Counted from the stretch's first letter, positions 7,730 to 17,637 are shown. The stretch: DNA of 64,000 bases from Paraliobacillus quinghaiensis (GCF_003426025.1 NZ_QJSH01000004.1:62001-126000), one strand, 5' to 3'. Translations and numbers: made by a program. Notes: generated by a model from the sequence alone, not told the origin.

Positions 7730-9442
7730 TTAGTTTACTGAGTCTTGGTTAAATTTCAACCAGAATACAACCATTTCACTTAATGAAGCATATTCAGGAC
7801 TAGTTTTATTAGCATCAACTTGTGTACCTGACAATCCTACACGGTCAATAGTACCTTCTTGATAAAGTTGAAGTCTAGTATCTTGGTCTTTAACTACTTG
7901 AACATTGATTGCATCAAGAGCTACATTTTCTTTGTCCCAGTACTGGTCATTTTTAGAAAGTACCCAAGAACCATTAGTTCCTGTATCCCATTCAGTTAAA
8001 GCATATGGTCCGTTATAAAGCATAGTGTCTGCTTCAAGAGCAAAGTTTTCGCCTTGAGCTTCAACAAATTCTTGATTCAATGGTACAAATGTTGGGAATG
8101 CTGCAATTGAATCAAAGTATGGAACTGGCTTAAGAAGTTCTACAACAAATGTGTGATCATCAGTAGCACTAACTCCTAATTCTTCTGGAGCAAGTTCTTC
8201 ATTGTAGATTTCAGTAGCATTAACTACTTTTCCACTTAGTAAGTACTCACCATAAACAGATGCTGTTGCTGGGTCAATCGCACGTTGCCAAGCATAAACG
8301 AAATCATGCGCTGTTACTGGGTCACCGTTTGACCATTTTGCATCTTCATTTAAGTGGAAAGTATAAGTTAAACCATCTTCACTTACTTCTGTTGCATCTT
8401 TATCGGCAACACCTGATTCGATTACGCCACCTTGACCAATGCGGTAAAGACCTTCATAAACAGAATCTAAGTATTGGAAACTAACATTATCAGTTGGTAA
8501 AGCTGGATCCATAGATGGAATTTCAGCTGTTGCAGAAAGGTTAAGAACCTTTTCATCTTTGTCTACATTTACATATTTGTAACTATAGTCTGGTCCAAAT
8601 GGATTTAGAGCATCCATTCCAGTTACATATGGTTTTGAAAGTACTGATGCCTTACGTTGCATAACTGGTGCAATTGCAGCTTCTTCAAGTGCAATTTTCT
8701 CAGCTTCTTGTAGTGCTTCGAAACGCTCAACAGGCTTTAATGCTAGTTCAGTTCCTGCAGCTTTTACAAGTGCATCATATTCTTCATTAGAATAACCAAT
8801 GTCGTTGTTAGGGTTATCTGTTGTCCAAAGGTCTACGAATGTTACCGCATCTTTGTAGTCAGGTCCCCAACCAGAGAATGTTAGTTCATATTCTTTTGCG
8901 TCCATAATCTCTAGTTGCTGAGACCAAGGTACATTTACTGATTCGATTGTTAAACCTTCTAAGTTTTTCTCTAGTTCTGTTTTGAAAAACTCACTAATAT
9001 CTTTACTTACTGTTGTGTCACCACTTAAGAAGCTAATTGTAACTTCGTCAAATCCTAATTCTTCTTTAGCAGTAGTCCAATGTTCTTGCGCTGCTTCTAC
9101 ATCAAAAGCAAGTGCCTCGTCACCTTGTTGGAAATCTTCACCAGTTTCTGGGTGTTGAACAAAGTCTCTTGGTACAAATGCATTTGTTGGAATTGAATCA
9201 TTACCATATACGATATTAATAAATTGCTGCTTATCAAAACCTTTTGCGATTGCTTTTCTGAAGTTCTCATTAGACATCATCTCACCAATTGATGCCTTTT
9301 CAACCTCTTCTCCTTGATTTTCCGTATTATTATCTCCATCGTTCTGTTCTGTTGTATCGTCATCACCAGAACAAGCTACAAGTACAGCACTTAGCAACAT
9401 TGCAAGTACTAATAATAACCATTTTGAATTCTTCAAAATCAT
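7730..9442 (-). CDS. oppA: Oligopeptide-binding lipoprotein OppA-like, with circularly permuted halves
   Basis: This 570-residue lipoprotein would capture extracellular peptides for OppBCDF. Residues 1-24 are a lipoprotein signal ending LVAC (C24 lipidated), and 25-48 are an acidic low-complexity linker. Compared with B. subtilis OppA the mature domain is in swapped order. Residues about 50-294 (NENFRKAIAKGFDKQQF ... FSGWGPDY ... GPDYSYKYVNV) correspond to the C-terminal half. Residues about 296-570 (EKVLNLSATAEIPSMDP ... WSNGDPVTAHDFVYAWQRA ... NGPYALTEW ... VVFWLKFN) correspond to the N-terminal half. Together they make a full-length protein with nothing missing and one unbroken frame. It has a good GGGGAGG site and precedes oppB in the usual place. 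It may be a real circular permutation or an assembly mis-join. The OppA family call is firm; function of this arrangement is untested. Confidence 0.85.
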   Translation of the reverse strand: MILKNSKWLLLVLAMLLSAVLVACSGDDDTTEQNDGDNNTENQGEEVEKASIGEMMSNENFRKAIAKGFDKQQFINIVYGNDSIPTNAFVPRDFVQHPETGEDFQQGDEALAFDVEAAQEHWTTAKEELGFDEVTISFLSGDTTVSKDISEFFKTELEKNLEGLTIESVNVPWSQQLEIMDAKEYELTFSGWGPDYKDAVTFVDLWTTDNPNNDIGYSNEEYDALVKAAGTELALKPVERFEALQEAEKIALEEAAIAPVMQRKASVLSKPYVTGMDALNPFGPDYSYKYVNVDKDEKVLNLSATAEIPSMDPALPTDNVSFQYLDSVYEGLYRIGQGGVIESGVADKDATEVSEDGLTYTFHLNEDAKWSNGDPVTAHDFVYAWQRAIDPATASVYGEYLLSGKVVNATEIYNEELAPEELGVSATDDHTFVVELLKPVPYFDSIAAFPTFVPLNQEFVEAQGENFALEADTMLYNGPYALTEWDTGTNGSWVLSKNDQYWDKENVALDAINVQVVKDQDTRLQLYQEGTIDRVGLSGTQVDANKTSPEYASLSEMVVFWLKFNQDSVN

Positions 9443-9461
9443 GACCTCCCCTTAAAATATG

Positions 9462-9476
9462 AATTTTCTAAATTTT
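9462..9476. promoter_or_regulatory. Candidate CodY box upstream of oppA
   Basis: AATTTTCTAAATTTT matches 12 of 15 positions of the CodY consensus AATTTTCWGAAAATT and lies about 20 bases upstream of the oppA start. A TATAAT-like -10 (plus-strand ATTATA at 9505-9510) lies just upstream of it. CodY control of opp genes is known in Gram-positive relatives; AT-rich DNA gives such matches by chance, so confidence is modest. Confidence 0.4.
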
Positions 9477-9767
9477 TTGTGGATAATAAATATCCGTAAG
9501 ATGAATTATACAAGTTTTCTAACAATTTTGCATTATTTTTTTAAAACTTTTTTTAGAAACACTAATATAATTAGGGTTTCTAGCTCTAAAATAGAACTTT
9601 ATACCCATGTAATCGTTTTGTTAAAATTTGTTCCATCTTGTTCAATAACTTATAATTATACTTACCAATCAATTAAATTTAATTCAATTAGGGAAGAATT
9701 ATAATATTATAAACCTTAGACACATTAGTTGATTATTTTATTAAACATAAAAAGGTTGTGTATTTCT

Positions 9768-10133
9768 GTGAAGCTCTTTAAAAACAAATGGTATTTTTTA
9801 TTGATCAATTTCATTGTAATTCATCTTATTTTCTTGTTTCAGCAAGTTAAATCTCTTACTACTTATATTAATTCCTACTTCTTTTTAGTAGCTATTTATA
9901 TTACCCTTGCCCTTCTTCTCTTCATTATGAGAGAACGCTTTTTTGATGGGATTACTTATGGATTCAGAAGGTTTATAAATAAATCTACTAAACAAAAAGA
10001 TTACTCAGACGACTGGGAAGACAGACCACTTCCTTCTGAACAAGTAAATAAAACGTTTTTACGCGCTATTACTTTTCAAGGTGTTGTTTTACTCTTAATA
10101 ATGATCGCGTTGTTAGTTTTCTATTATATGTAA
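9768..10133 (+). CDS. Small membrane protein, probable DUF3899 family
   Basis: I place the start at the GTG at 9768 because AAAGG lies 12 bases upstream and the residues before it are not convincing; this gives 121 residues. There are three membrane segments: about 7-26 (WYFLLINFIVIHLIFLF), 36-54 and 98-118. Between spans two and three is a charged cytoplasmic stretch with the sequence RFFDGITYGFRRF ... LPSEQVN. I recall this layout from DUF3899 proteins of Bacillus found next to trpS or opp. It is divergent from oppA and just upstream of the trpS T-box leader. No function is known. Confidence 0.6.
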   Translation: MKLFKNKWYFLLINFIVIHLIFLFQQVKSLTTYINSYFFLVAIYITLALLLFIMRERFFDGITYGFRRFINKSTKQKDYSDDWEDRPLPSEQVNKTFLRAITFQGVVLLLIMIALLVFYYM

Positions 10134-10204
10134 AGAAAATACATATGAAAGTTGCACTATCGCTTGTTTTTCTCTATAATCTAATTAAATAATTATACTA
10201 AAAA

Positions 10205-10412
10205 AGCAATGATAGAGATAAGTACTTACTCCCCTCTGATTAATAGAGAGTCTGTAAAGCTGGAAGCAGATATCAAGGGACAATGGAATTGGGCTCTGGA
10301 GCAATCAAGACATATCATTATGTCGACGTATTCTAGGCGTTAACTGGACAAAAGTGATCTCATATTCGTGAGATAATAAGGGTGGCACCGCGGTTTAATC
10401 GTCCCTTTTTAT
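10205..10412 (+). promoter_or_regulatory. T-box riboswitch leader of trpS (tryptophan)
   Basis: The conserved T-box AAGGGTGGCACCGCGG is at 10378-10393 and is followed by a terminator-forming segment ending GTCCCTTTTTATTT (10401-10414). Upstream lies a Stem I-like region with the AGTA motif (about 10219) and a specifier region containing two in-context TGG triplets (10284-10286 and 10290-10292), consistent with the tryptophan codon. The leader senses uncharged tRNA-Trp: pairing of the tRNA end with the T-box bulge favours the antiterminator and trpS expression. Which TGG is the specifier needs structural alignment. Confidence 0.93.
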
Positions 10413-10458
10413 TTAACGAGCTATGAGTTTTTTTATGCTTAAAAAAGAAAGGTGATAA

Positions 10459-11454
<996 letters not shown>

Positions 11455-11460
11455 AAAGAA

Positions 11461-11514
11461 AATAACGGAAGGGAGGATTCGCCAATTGGCGGATAAAATC
11501 CTCATTCCGTTATT
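11461..11514. terminator. Bidirectional terminator between trpS and yjbA
   Basis: An extended hairpin with outer arms AATAACGGAA / TTCCGTTATT and inner arms GGAGGATT / AATCCTC is closed by CGCCAATTGGCG. It separates the convergent genes trpS and yjbA. T runs are weak on both sides. Confidence 0.7.
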
Positions 11515-11529
11515 CATTTACAACTGTTT

Positions 11530-12297
11530 TTATATTATGCGCTTATATGTCTGTAATTTTTGTTCATCATTTTCTAATTCCCACATTTTTTCAAAGTAAG
11601 ATTGACCTTTAATAATTTTTTTGCAAAAATCCTCATGTGCAGCTGACCAGCCTTGGTATAATTCTTGGTAGAGCTCATTCCACGCAGTATAGCAATCCAT
11701 TTGCTTAATTGCTTGATAGTTATTCGGCATCCACTCTGTTAACCAATAGTGTATCTCTTTTTTATTATTGGTTTGTTCTAATTGATCAAGTGCCATCATG
11801 AGTAACTGCTTTAATTTTCTTTCTCTGCGAGTTAAGCCAACCATAGCTTCTGGTGGTAATGAAAGAATATGATATGGTTTTTCTATAGGATTACCTTGTA
11901 TGCTAAATTGCTTTTTAGAAGTGTCTTCTAACATTTCAAAAACTAGTCGTTCTTGCCGCGGGATTAATCGACTCTTGCGAACAGGAATACCATACCCCAT
12001 CGTATCAAATGCTAATACAGATTTTCCATCTGTTATAATACTAGCATATTCTAGCGGTATTCTTTCTTGGTTTTTCCTAAGGTACGCGCGATTATGGATG
12101 TATTCTAGCAAATCAGTAGGTACATCAACTAGATCGTTTTCAATTTGTTCATACAATGTAGCATCTGTATAAACAATTGGTACTTGGTCTAGAATTTCAA
12201 TTCCATCCTGTTTTCGCCATTCATGAAAAGCGCAGACATTATAACTGTTTTCTTCACCTTCAAACCAATTTACCCAAACATCATGTAAATACATCAT
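11530..12297 (-). CDS. yjbA: YjbA family protein (DUF3603), unknown function
   Basis: I start this at the ATG at 12297 (MMYLHDVWVNWFEGEE), because B. subtilis YjbA begins the same way and a GTGAGG site lies eight bases upstream; this gives 255 residues. Conserved blocks are LHDVWVNWFEGEENSYNVC at the start, YIHNRAYLRKNQER and IPVRKSRLIPRQERLV. No catalytic motif or membrane span is evident, so it should be cytoplasmic. It belongs to DUF3603 as far as I recall. Position next to trpS and opp is as in B. subtilis. The C-terminal 100 residues are helix-rich and tryptophan-rich. Confidence 0.85.
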   Translation of the reverse strand: MMYLHDVWVNWFEGEENSYNVCAFHEWRKQDGIEILDQVPIVYTDATLYEQIENDLVDVPTDLLEYIHNRAYLRKNQERIPLEYASIITDGKSVLAFDTMGYGIPVRKSRLIPRQERLVFEMLEDTSKKQFSIQGNPIEKPYHILSLPPEAMVGLTRRERKLKQLLMMALDQLEQTNNKKEIHYWLTEWMPNNYQAIKQMDCYTAWNELYQELYQGWSAAHEDFCKKIIKGQSYFEKMWELENDEQKLQTYKRII

Positions 12298-12409
12298 ATG
12301 TAAAACCTCACTTCCAGTTCTCACCGGCTTTGTATCGATCAAATTAAGTTGATTATTAATTTAGCAATCAGTATGACCAATTCAAAAAAAATTATTCACT
12401 ATAAATTAT

Positions 12410-12619
12410 TCACTTTAATAGAGACGATAGTTTGGGAATAGTAAAAAAAATAATCACAATCCCAATAAGAAACAAGTAACATTCACTTCTTGATGAGATA
12501 AACTGAAGGTATTCAAGCCATGATAGACCTGCCGGAACTAGGTTTATATATAAAATAATGGTTACGCCCCCTGAGACAGCTAGGCCAAAACCAACTAAAA
12601 ACAGACTTAAATAATACAA
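12410..12619 (-). CDS. Small two-span membrane protein, unknown
   Basis: This 69-residue product starts at a TTG codon (12617-12619), supported by a strong AAAGGAGGAG site nine bases upstream. Two hydrophobic segments (about 3-28 and 47-65) flank a short loop with SWLEYLQFISSRSE. I do not recognise the family. It sits upstream of yjbA on the same strand with a gap of about 110 bases, and downstream of a terminator. The good ribosome site and clean hydropathy make it a likely real gene. Confidence 0.55.
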   Translation of the reverse strand: MYYLSLFLVGFGLAVSGGVTIILYINLVPAGLSWLEYLQFISSRSECYLFLIGIVIIFFTIPKLSSLLK

Positions 12620-12690
12620 GGTCTATCACTCCTCCTTTTAGCTTGTCCTTCGTTTGTCTAACTATATGTTACGTAATAGAGAAAAATGAT

Positions 12691-12740
12691 AAAAAAAAGC
12701 CTCTACCGCTTTGTTTAGCAGTAGAGACTTTCTGTTTTTT
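12691..12740 (-). terminator. Terminator for leftward transcripts (probably fabF)
   Basis: CTCTAC-GCT / AGC-GTAGAG arms close a TTGTTT loop, with eight A on the plus strand (T run for the minus direction) and seven T on the other side. A repeat element lies between it and the fabF stop, 500 bases away, suggesting that the element was inserted between fabF and its terminator. Confidence 0.65.
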
Positions 12741-12810
12741 TATTAACACTTACACTTTTTTCTAGAAGATTGTTGTTTATGACACAATTTAAATAAAATG
12801 CAAATTAAAC

Positions 12811-13181
12811 TACTAACCCGCTCCTGAAACAAATGGATTCCCTTTCCGTGGGCTCAGTCTCAGCTAACTTGGTAAAGAAAAACACTTTACCAAGTTAGCT
12901 GAGACTTGAGCTGTTCCCACAGGAGTGTCATCCATTTGCTTCCTACACTAGTTAGAAGATCTAATCATATTCAATAAGCTTTTTATGCATAGTTCTAACC
13001 AATGCTGTAATACATTATCAACAACTTTTCACACTATCTAGCGGATCAAATGAAATTGGCGACACTCCTGCAGGAACAGCACGGGCCGAAAATCCATTTT
13101 TAGAAGTGCTCTTCTTCTAAAAATTAGTTGAGGCCGTGCCTGCGGAAAGGGAGCCCATTTCATTTGAGTAGCGGGTTAGTA
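12811..13181. repeat. Repeat element copy A: two opposed hairpin modules with 12-bp inverted ends
   Basis: Ends are a perfect inverted repeat TACTAACCCGCT (12811-12822) / AGCGGGTTAGTA (13170-13181). Module 1 (about 12829-12938) is a hairpin with perfect 21-bp inner arms (12857-12877 and 12885-12905, starting GTCTCAGC) and outer arms AAATGGAT / ATCCATTT. Module 2 (about 13047-13166) has outer arms CAAATGAAAT / ATTTCATTTG and inner TTTTTAGAAG / CTTCTAAAAA. Both modules share CCTTTCCG-type and GCAGGAGTGTC-type blocks in opposite orientation. No ORF. Copies B and C are at 47136-47562 and 58019-58382. Confidence 0.85.
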
Positions 13182-13244
13182 CTAGTAACTTACGTTACTG
13201 GAAGTCCGAATAGTTACAAGCATCAATCTTTAAGAAAAGAGCCT

Positions 13245-14483
13245 TTACTCATATTTTTTGAATATTAATGTAGCGTTATGTCCACCAAAACCTAATGAGT
13301 TACTTAAGGCTACATCCACGTTAGCTTTACGAGCTTTATTTGGCACATAGTCTAAATCACATTCAGGATCAGGAGTTTCATAATTAATAGTCGGAGGAAT
13401 GATACTATCTTGAATCGCTTTGATACATGCAATTGCTTCCACAGCTCCAGCCGCTCCTAACAAGTGTCCTGTCATCGATTTAGTAGAAGAAATGGCAACA
13501 TTGTAGGCATGGTCACCAAAAACTGTTTTCATAGATTTTGTTTCAAAAGAATCGTTTAAAGGTGTACTTGTACCATGTGCATTAACATAATCAATAGCAC
13601 TAGCGTCAATTTCTGCGTCCTCAATTGCTTGTCTCATTGAACGTGATGCACCTTCCCCTTCTGGAGCTGGCGCTGTAATATGGTGGGCATCACCTGCAGA
13701 ACCATAACCGACGATTTCAGCATAGATCGTTGCACCACGAGCCTGCGCTGATTCTAGTGATTCTATTACAAGGATTCCAGCGCCTTCACCCATAATGAAA
13801 CCATCACGGTTTTTATCAAATGGACGACTTGCAGTTTTAGGATCTTCATTAAACGATAATGCTTTTGCTGTAGAAAAACCAGCAAATGACATTTCAGTAA
13901 GTGGGGCTTCTGCACCACCAGTGATCATAATATCTGCGTCTCCACGTTCAATAACCTTATATGCATCACCTATTGAATTTGTACCTGTCGCACATGCAGT
14001 TACGGTACAAGAGTTAATTCCTTTTGCACCTAACTGAATTGAAATCTGGCCAGCTGCCATATCAGGAATCAGCATTGGAACAAAGAATGGACTCACACGG
14101 CGATAACCTTTATCTAAAAAACGTTTATACTGGTCTTCAAACGTTCCCATACCACCTATACCAGAACCAACCCAAACACCTACGCGAGGGGCAAGTGCAT
14201 CTGTTATCTCTAACTTCGCATCTTCAACTGCCATTTTCGCTGCGCCAACTGCGTATTGTGTAAATAGATCCATTCGTTTTGCTTCTTTTTTATCCATATA
14301 GAGCGTTGGATCCCAATCTTTCACTTCAGCTGCTACTTTTGCTGGAAAATCATCTTTATTTACTCTTGTAAGATAATCTATACCAGAATTTCCTTCTATT
14401 AAATTACCCCAAAGTGAATCAACTGTATTTCCTAATGGACTTACCGTTCCTAAACCTGTTATAACTACACGTTTTTTTTCCAT
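13245..14483 (-). CDS. fabF: Beta-ketoacyl-ACP synthase II
   Basis: FabF elongates acyl-ACP by condensation with malonyl-ACP in fatty acid synthesis. The 412-residue thiolase-fold enzyme has the catalytic triad C164 (in TACATGTNS), H303 (NAHGTST) and H340 ([11 protein letters not shown]). The conserved glycine-rich end [11 protein letters not shown] is also present. It starts with ATG after a GGAGGAG site, 31 bases downstream of fabH, so the pair forms an operon as in B. subtilis fabHA-fabF. Expression is probably under the FapR-like site upstream of fabH. Nothing is unusual within the coding region. Confidence 0.97.
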   Translation of the reverse strand: MEKKRVVITGLGTVSPLGNTVDSLWGNLIEGNSGIDYLTRVNKDDFPAKVAAEVKDWDPTLYMDKKEAKRMDLFTQYAVGAAKMAVEDAKLEITDALAPRVGVWVGSGIGGMGTFEDQYKRFLDKGYRRVSPFFVPMLIPDMAAGQISIQLGAKGINSCTVTACATGTNSIGDAYKVIERGDADIMITGGAEAPLTEMSFAGFSTAKALSFNEDPKTASRPFDKNRDGFIMGEGAGILVIESLESAQARGATIYAEIVGYGSAGDAHHITAPAPEGEGASRSMRQAIEDAEIDASAIDYVNAHGTSTPLNDSFETKSMKTVFGDHAYNVAISSTKSMTGHLLGAAGAVEAIACIKAIQDSIIPPTINYETPDPECDLDYVPNKARKANVDVALSNSLGFGGHNATLIFKKYE

Positions 14484-14514
14484 TCAGATTCTCCTCCTTA
14501 CTACTTATACTAAA

Positions 14515-15450
14515 TTATTTTCCCCATCTAATAGTGATTGCGCCCCAAGTAAGGCCACCACCAAAGCCAACTAGTACCACTAGGTCTCCATCCTTAACCT
14601 TACCTTCTTTTACACTTTCAGATAAAGCAATTGGAATAGAAGCAGAAGATGTATTACCATATTTTTTCACTGAAGTAGCCATTTTCTCGACTGGAATGCC
14701 TAATTTAGCTCTGGCAGCTTCCATAATACGAATATTTGCTTGATGTGGGATTAAATAATCAACATCTTCCTTGTTATATCCTGCTTTCTCCACAACATTT
14801 AAAGATGATTCCGGCATTTGACGAACAGCAAATTTGAATACTTCTCGACCGTTCATACTAATATAATCACTTTCTTGCAATAGATATTTCCCACCACTAC
14901 CGTCTGCACCTAATTCAAAGGATAATATTCCTTTATCGTTACTTACCTCACTAACCACAACAGCACCAGCACCATCTCCAAATAATACGGCTGTATTACG
15001 ATCAGACCAATCGGTAATTTTTGAGAGCTTTTCCGTACCAATTACTAATATATTTTTATATACTCCTGAATCAATAAATTGCTTTGCGGTCACAACACCA
15101 TACATAAACCCTGCACATGCAGCACTTAAGTCCATAGCAGCTGCTTTTTTTGCATTTAATTTATCTTGTAATATGCAAGATACTGTAGGAAAAGGCATGT
15201 CAGGCGTAACTGTAGCTACTAAGATAAGATCAATATCTTCACCTGTTATATCAGCATCAGCCAATGCTTTTTGGGCTGCTTCATATGCCATATCAGATGT
15301 ATCCACTGAATCATCTGCAATACGACGTTCCTCAATACCTGTTCTGGTTCGAATCCATTCATCATTTGTATCAACTATTTTTTCTAGATCTGCATTTGTT
15401 AAAACCTTTTCTGGCACATAATGTCCAACTCCAATAATACCTGTTGCCAT
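14515..15450 (-). CDS. fabH: Beta-ketoacyl-ACP synthase III
   Basis: FabH starts fatty acid synthesis by condensing short, often branched acyl-CoA with malonyl-ACP. I chose the ATG at 15450 ([15 protein letters not shown]), because homologues start here and GAGAGG lies nine bases upstream; this gives 311 residues. The catalytic residues are C112 (SAACAGF), H236 (IPHQANIRI) and N266 (KYGNTSSAS). The [10 protein letters not shown] end is intact. fabF follows after 31 bases. A 17-bp FapR-like operator overlaps the start of the transcript and a good SigA promoter. Confidence 0.97.
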   Translation of the reverse strand: MATGIIGVGHYVPEKVLTNADLEKIVDTNDEWIRTRTGIEERRIADDSVDTSDMAYEAAQKALADADITGEDIDLILVATVTPDMPFPTVSCILQDKLNAKKAAAMDLSAACAGFMYGVVTAKQFIDSGVYKNILVIGTEKLSKITDWSDRNTAVLFGDGAGAVVVSEVSNDKGILSFELGADGSGGKYLLQESDYISMNGREVFKFAVRQMPESSLNVVEKAGYNKEDVDYLIPHQANIRIMEAARAKLGIPVEKMATSVKKYGNTSSASIPIALSESVKEGKVKDGDLVVLVGFGGGLTWGAITIRWGK

Positions 15451-15492
15451 TTTATTCAACCTCTCACTATAAAATCGGATTATAATCAATTA

Positions 15493-15536
15493 TTAAGACT
15501 TGGTACTAATATAATCGAATTTTTCCAGATAATCAA
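15493..15536 (-). promoter_or_regulatory. fabH-fabF promoter with FapR-like operator
   Basis: On the minus strand, -35 TTGATT (15531-15536), a 17-base spacer and -10 TATATT (15508-15513) are followed at once by TTAGTACCAAGTCTTAA (15493-15509). That sequence matches 14 of 17 positions of the FapR operator TTAGTACCTRNTACTAA. FapR represses lipid synthesis genes until malonyl-CoA rises. The operator overlaps the last bases of the -10, an ideal position for repression. Confidence 0.8.
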
Positions 15537-15619
15537 GTCTTACTTTCTCCTCAAAGTTTAAAATTATGATAGCCCTTTTAACATTTCAGGATAAAAAAAC
15601 AGAATCAAAGCACATTGCT

Positions 15620-16579
15620 TTAATCCTGTCTTTCATTTGGTAATAAATTAGTTTCAATATATTGATCAATCTCATTTTCAATTTTATCCTGATACGTTTG
15701 TGGAACATCTGGGCTGAATTCACCTAATGAAATAACCTCATCTTGAAAATCATAAGTGTAAATACCTCCAGTTAATTCTCCCTGATCAAAAAGGTTAGCA
15801 GCTTTTAAATAAAGCTTGTCCACATGTTGCACTGTACTTGTTAATACCGTCGATCCGCCAATATTTGATTGATCTGTAACAAAGCCGATTGCATATTTAT
15901 CGTATTGCTTCGCTCGTTTAATTACATCGGAACTATACATATCACCGACAGGAAAGAATACATCAACCTCCTGTTGATTCATTGTTTCAAATATAGTCAA
16001 AGCTCGGCTAACATTCTCCCAACTATTAACATATTTTATTGAAATCTCTGCATTAGGATTTTCATAATTAACACCTTCATAAAATCCTTCAATTTCAGGT
16101 TGCCACCTATATGCACCGATAATTCCTACATGGTTAGTTGTTGTCATTTTCCCGGCAACCATTCCTGCAAAAAAGCCCATTGCATTAGAATTGAAATGCA
16201 AACTTGTTAAATTATTTCCTTGATGTGTACCATTAAAATAGACAAAGTGAACATTTGGATACGCTGAACGAATATTATCAAAATACTCACCATATGTATT
16301 GCCATGTCCAAAAATAATATTCACACCACGTTGAACAAATTCTTCAACGGAACGATTTACTTCAAGTTGAGTATTAATTTCTTCTTTTAAAAAAACATCT
16401 ACATCTAATGATTCCTTAATATCTAAAAGACCCTGATATCCTTTTGAACCCCATGTCTGGTCATTAATTGAATTAGCAACCAGCATTCCGACTTTATTAA
16501 TTTCTCCACCAGTGTTACAACTAGCTAATAACGGAATAAAAAGAATAATACTAAATATAAATACAATAGCTTGTTTCAA
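15620..16579 (-). CDS. med: Med-like BMP-family lipoprotein
   Basis: The 319-residue product has a lipoprotein signal with lipobox LLAS-C21 and a mature domain of the basic membrane protein (BMP/PBP1) family. Visible blocks include VGMLVANSINDQTWGSKGYQGL, FGHGNTYGEYF, VDVFFPVGDMYSSDV and YAIGFVTDQ. B. subtilis Med is a BMP-type lipoprotein encoded just upstream of comZ-fabHA and stimulates comK expression; the location here, next to fabH, supports the same assignment. No comZ-like ORF is found after it. BMP relatives bind nucleosides, so a sensory or uptake role is also possible. Start ATG has AGGAGTGCTTG upstream. Confidence 0.82.
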   Translation of the reverse strand: MKQAIVFIFSIILFIPLLASCNTGGEINKVGMLVANSINDQTWGSKGYQGLLDIKESLDVDVFLKEEINTQLEVNRSVEEFVQRGVNIIFGHGNTYGEYFDNIRSAYPNVHFVYFNGTHQGNNLTSLHFNSNAMGFFAGMVAGKMTTTNHVGIIGAYRWQPEIEGFYEGVNYENPNAEISIKYVNSWENVSRALTIFETMNQQEVDVFFPVGDMYSSDVIKRAKQYDKYAIGFVTDQSNIGGSTVLTSTVQHVDKLYLKAANLFDQGELTGGIYTYDFQDEVISLGEFSPDVPQTYQDKIENEIDQYIETNLLPNERQD

Positions 16580-16674
16580 TTACAAGCACTCCTCTGTTTA
16601 AGAGACTTCACAACCATTTTACCTTTTCTTTATGAATGCGTAAACAAAAAAGCAAAATACAACATTGTTAATTC

Positions 16675-17301
16675 TTAGTACATTTCATTAAACCGTTGAT
16701 AATGCGCTTCAACTTTTTCTAAGTTCCTTGTTGGTGAATTACTCGGCAAAATAAATAGATCAGTTACACTTGATTGTTGTTCCTGTAATTGCTCCGGTGT
16801 ATAATAGCTAACTGTTGATGGAGAATTCGATGCATCACTCAATTGAATTATCGCACCAATAAAATCTTTTATATAGATTGCTTTTTCTTTAAACAACGCA
16901 CTATCATATTGAATAAATTCATTACTATTATAAATGCCGTTCTCATCTCGATCCATCCACTCTCCATATAAAAGAGGGAGCTTAACCTCTATCACTTCTT
17001 GTTGCCCTTTTTGCTTTGGAAAGAATTGAATATATTTTAATGAAGAAATAGATTTTCTATTGAATGATTGTACCTGATCACACATAAATACTGCTTGAAT
17101 GTGGTTATTCAAATTATTTTTTTTCACCTGGTCTAACGTTTCATAATAGGTAAAGTTTGCATTCCTACCAACAAACATAGATAGATGTTCTCTCTTAGGG
17201 TGATCTAATTGATCAACTCCAATTACCTCTTCCCCATTTTGTAATAGTGTTTCCAATAGATGAAAGCCAATCCAGTTAAAACAACCAATTATGACAAACA
17301 T
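16675..17301 (-). CDS. Rossmann-fold protein at the yjaV position
   Basis: This 208-residue protein begins MFVIIGCFNWIGFHLLETLLQNGEEVIGVD, an NAD(P)-binding Rossmann start in which the usual GxxGxxG is present only in part (G-CFNWIG). No Tyr-x-x-x-Lys catalytic pair is obvious, so it may be a non-enzymatic or degenerate epimerase-like protein. B. subtilis yjaV occupies this place upstream of med, and I treat it as the likely counterpart without certainty. AGGTGTG lies upstream of the ATG. The gap to med is 95 bases. Confidence 0.5.
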   Translation of the reverse strand: MFVIIGCFNWIGFHLLETLLQNGEEVIGVDQLDHPKREHLSMFVGRNANFTYYETLDQVKKNNLNNHIQAVFMCDQVQSFNRKSISSLKYIQFFPKQKGQQEVIEVKLPLLYGEWMDRDENGIYNSNEFIQYDSALFKEKAIYIKDFIGAIIQLSDASNSPSTVSYYTPEQLQEQQSSVTDLFILPSNSPTRNLEKVEAHYQRFNEMY

Positions 17302-17448
17302 TTCTTCACACCTTTCGAATTAAAAATAGACTTTCTTACAAACTAAAAATAAAATCAATCTGAGCCTTTTATGACAAATAAAATTAGCTTTATTTCTAAA
17401 CTTTTATTTGTTATTATTAAAAGAGTATCAATAAATTGAGGTGAGACT

Positions 17449-17637
17449 ATGCGTTATTTAGGTGGTATTTTTTGGTCTTTTCTAATCAGTACATTACTTG
17501 GTTATGTATTAACAAGTATGACTGGTGACCCATTTTCATTTGCACCGGTTCTAGTTATGACCGTAGCATTTAGTATAATCGTTGCGATCGTTGGGGATGG
17601 TATCATTACCCCAGATACAAAGAAAACAGTCGAATAG
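17449..17637 (+). CDS. YjzD-like small membrane protein (DUF2929)
   Basis: This 62-residue product has two membrane segments (about 3-24 and 31-52) and begins MRYLGGIFWSFLIS, resembling B. subtilis YjzD of the DUF2929 family. That gene lies near med/fabHA in B. subtilis too. A GAGGTGAGACT site precedes the ATG, and a clean terminator follows, so it is monocistronic. Function is unknown. Confidence 0.75.
   Translation: MRYLGGIFWSFLISTLLGYVLTSMTGDPFSFAPVLVMTVAFSIIVAIVGDGIITPDTKKTVE

Noticed and set aside
9459-9704. Plus-strand ORF of 81 codons upstream of oppA
   Set aside because: It lies in the oppA promoter region, has no ribosome site at its start and its composition follows the AT-rich DNA; no family resemblance.
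16580-16674. comZ gene next to med
   Set aside because: The gap is 95 bases and has no frame resembling ComZ; the med-fabH gap also has none.
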